Below, in pieces: positions 62,741 through 64,000 of a stretch of 64,000 nt of DNA. The stretch covers positions 62,001 to 126,000 of the forward strand of contig CAZNUW010000004.1 in NCBI GenBank assembly GCA_964576515.1, read 5' to 3'. Below the pieces are notes generated by a model, which did no database searches, had not been told where the DNA came from, and saw only the letters and a list, made by a program, of their open reading frames with translations. Numbering within the stretch: the stretch's first letter is position 1; each line of letters opens with the position of its first letter. The DNA comes from SHVO01 sp964576515 (lineage in GTDB: Bacteria > Pseudomonadota > Alphaproteobacteria > Rhodospirillales > Rhodospirillaceae). Made by a program: the position numbers and the translations under genes.

Positions 62741-63694
62741 ATGGTCGGCCCCGTCGTCGCGGTGACGGGCGCAACCGGCTTCATCGGCCGGCATGTGGTG
62801 ACGGCCTTGACGGAAGAAGGTTATACGGTGCGCGCGCTTGCGCGCCGTCTTCCGGCGCAGGATCAGTCCCAAAACGAAAGTGTGTCCTGGGTACTTGGCG
62901 CTCTCAACGACGATGAGGCGCTCAAGTCGCTCGTGAAGGGCGCGGCGGTGGTGGTGCACTGCGCTGGCGCGATCCGGGCGACCAGCCGCGACGGCTTCTT
63001 GTCGGTGAACGCGGAGGCGACGCGCCGGCTGGCGGAAATCGCCGCCAACGAGGGCCGTCCGCCTCGTTTCGTGCATCTTTCGTCCCTGGCCGCGCGCGAG
63101 CCGCGTCTTTCGCCTTATGCGGCGAGCAAACGCGCGGGCGAACAGGCGCTGCGCGCCATGCGCGACCGCATCCCGACCGTGGTGTTGCGTCCGCCGGCCG
63201 TGTACGGCCCCGGCGATCTCGAGACCTTGCGCATTTTCCAGATGGCCGCCCGTGGGTTCGTCCTGCGGCCGATGATCGACGCGGCGCGGACGTCGCTGGT
63301 CCATGTGGGCGACGTGGCGGGTGCGGTCCTGGCCGCCGTGAAGGTCGAGACCCCGCCTGAGGCCCCGGTCGAATTCGACGATGGCCGGGTGGGGGGCTAC
63401 ACCTGGGAGGAAATCGCCCAGGCCGCCGGGGCGGCCTTGCGGACCAACCCCCGGCTCATCGCGGTCCCCGCGGCTGTCCTTTACGCCGCCGGGGCGGTCG
63501 CCAGCCTGGCTTCGACCCTGGCCGGCCGGGCCTCGGTCCTGTCCTGGAGCAAGGTGCCCGAACTCCTGCACCCCGACTGGGCGGCCCAAGTCACAGAACT
63601 TCCAGGATATAAGCCATCATGGACAATCGACCGTGGGTTTAAGGATGCCGTAAACTGGTACGCCTCACGGGGCCTGTTAACAAGTAACGGCTAA
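62741..63694 (+). CDS. cerR: NAD-dependent epimerase/reductase, CerR-like
   Basis: The 317-residue extended short-chain dehydrogenase has the dinucleotide loop VTGATGFIGRHVV at residues 8-20 and a Y126-x3-K130 active site (YAASKRAGEQAL). LRPPAVYGPGDLETLRIFQM and TSLVHVGDVAGAVLAAV are typical. By context it is most like CerR, which reduces 3-oxo-dihydroceramide in Caulobacter; general UDP-sugar epimerases have similar folds, so this rests on gene order. ATG 62741 is 7 bp after aasR; the ribosome site is weak and GTG 62723 is an alternative. Confidence 0.78.
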   Translation: MVGPVVAVTGATGFIGRHVVTALTEEGYTVRALARRLPAQDQSQNESVSWVLGALNDDEALKSLVKGAAVVVHCAGAIRATSRDGFLSVNAEATRRLAEIAANEGRPPRFVHLSSLAAREPRLSPYAASKRAGEQALRAMRDRIPTVVLRPPAVYGPGDLETLRIFQMAARGFVLRPMIDAARTSLVHVGDVAGAVLAAVKVETPPEAPVEFDDGRVGGYTWEEIAQAAGAALRTNPRLIAVPAAVLYAAGAVASLASTLAGRASVLSWSKVPELLHPDWAAQVTELPGYKPSWTIDRGFKDAVNWYASRGLLTSNG

Positions 63695-63706
63695 GTTGAT
63701 TTGTCA

Positions 63707-63777
63707 GGGAACCCTTGTTCCCGCACAACTTTTCGCACCTGCGAAGGTTTTTTGAAAAAGACGCCCGCCGAAGGGCG
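63707..63777 (+). promoter_or_regulatory. Three hairpins before the carrier-protein gene
   Basis: GGGAAC-CCTT-GTTCCC (63707-63722), TTCGC-ACCT-GCGAA followed by GG and TTTTTT (63732-63753), and CGCCC-N6-GGGCG (63762-63777) lie in the 100-bp gap between cerR and the carrier gene. The middle one has the form of a weak intrinsic terminator. Confidence 0.55.
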
Positions 63778-63794
63778 CTGGGAACAACACGGTC

Positions 63795-64000
63795 ATGAAC
63801 ACCTCTACCGCGCCATCGCCCGACACCCTGGCGACCCTGGTGAAGATCTTAGGGGCGTTCAACAAGACCGGGACCGAACTGAAGCCTGAAACACGCTTTA
63901 CCGAGGATCTGAACTTCGACTCGCTGGTCGTCATGGAATTCGTCGCCGTCGTGGAGGACGAATTCGACATCTCGGTGCCGTTGAACATCCTGCCGGATGT
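63795..64000 (+). CDS. Acyl carrier protein (partial, cut by window end)
   Basis: The first 68 residues of an acyl carrier protein are visible. The phosphopantetheine site is S43 in LNFDSLVVMEFVAVVEDEF, followed by the acidic helix II and FDISVPLNILPDV. The relation to the upstream acyl-ACP synthetase and reductase suggests a dedicated carrier for sphingolipid synthesis, not the housekeeping AcpP, which would sit with fab genes. ATG 63795 follows a GC-rich hairpin; no strong ribosome site is seen. Confidence 0.88.
   Translation, partial: MNTSTAPSPDTLATLVKILGAFNKTGTELKPETRFTEDLNFDSLVVMEFVAVVEDEFDISVPLNILPD

Overview
The window looks like chromosome from a GC-rich (roughly 60-65 percent by eye) Gram-negative alphaproteobacterium. 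The evidence is the kdsD-lptC-lptA-lptB-rpoN-ptsN block, a PhaR-type PHA regulator, a DUF1489 protein, an NDUFA9-like protein, a two-subunit methylmalonyl-CoA mutase and a ceramide-type lipid locus of the Caulobacter kind. I cannot place it below class with confidence. Gene density is high and operons are short, with many ATGA or GTGA stop/start overlaps. I see no prophage, insertion sequence, integrase or CRISPR array.

Layout. 1-1447: molybdenum hydroxylase pair (large subunit cut by the window edge, plus its 2Fe-2S subunit). 1564-3678: an rRNA-type methyltransferase and a TPR-methyltransferase, convergent. 3735-5626: agmatine deiminase and N-carbamoylputrescine amidase (agmatine to putrescine). 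5613-13038 (minus): esterase, membrane dipeptidase, then MeaB GTPase with both methylmalonyl-CoA mutase subunits. 13182-14387: a small methyltransferase and DUF1489. 14436-17528: molybdate transporter modABC and a LysR regulator with matching promoter elements; the molybdate could supply the molybdenum enzyme at the left edge. 18233-23051 (minus): glycan cassette (glycosyltransferase/phosphoglycosyl-transferase fusion, sugar aminotransferase, polytopic GT39-like protein). 23410-25560: secreted subtilase. 26211-29465: queA-tgt-queG for queuosine. 29491-34528: XRE regulator, phaR, a two-gene PHA-synthase-like unit whose frames overlap, a MATE pump and phaB. 34546-38816: TRIC-like channel, glyoxalase II, an orphan TAXI binding protein and a leucyl aminopeptidase.

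38830-47116: terminator, gltB and gltD (minus), a 28-bp perfect palindrome, a UppP-like membrane protein lacking the catalytic glutamates, and an NDUFA9-like protein. 47372-47458: tRNA-Leu(CAG). 47536-54100: RNase D-like gene and the LPS transport/sigma-54/EIIANtr block, without the hpf gene that often sits between rpoN and ptsN. 54166-58878: small Cys-containing secreted protein, TPR/TonB-C lipoprotein, acyl-CoA ligase and a large protein of unknown function. 58875-60771 (minus): a bufferin-type (DUF2282/DUF692/DUF2063) RiPP operon. 60955-64000: acyl-ACP synthetase/FAAL-like enzyme, CerR-like reductase and a carrier protein cut by the edge, which together resemble the start of a bacterial sphingolipid locus.

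The most interesting points are the bufferin operon next to the sphingolipid-type locus, the degenerate UppP paralogue beside a long palindrome, a Tgt with two of three zinc cysteines replaced, apparent leaderless promoters shared by modA and its LysR neighbour, PhaR-like operators at two PHA promoters, and the dual-frame overlap in the PHA synthase unit.
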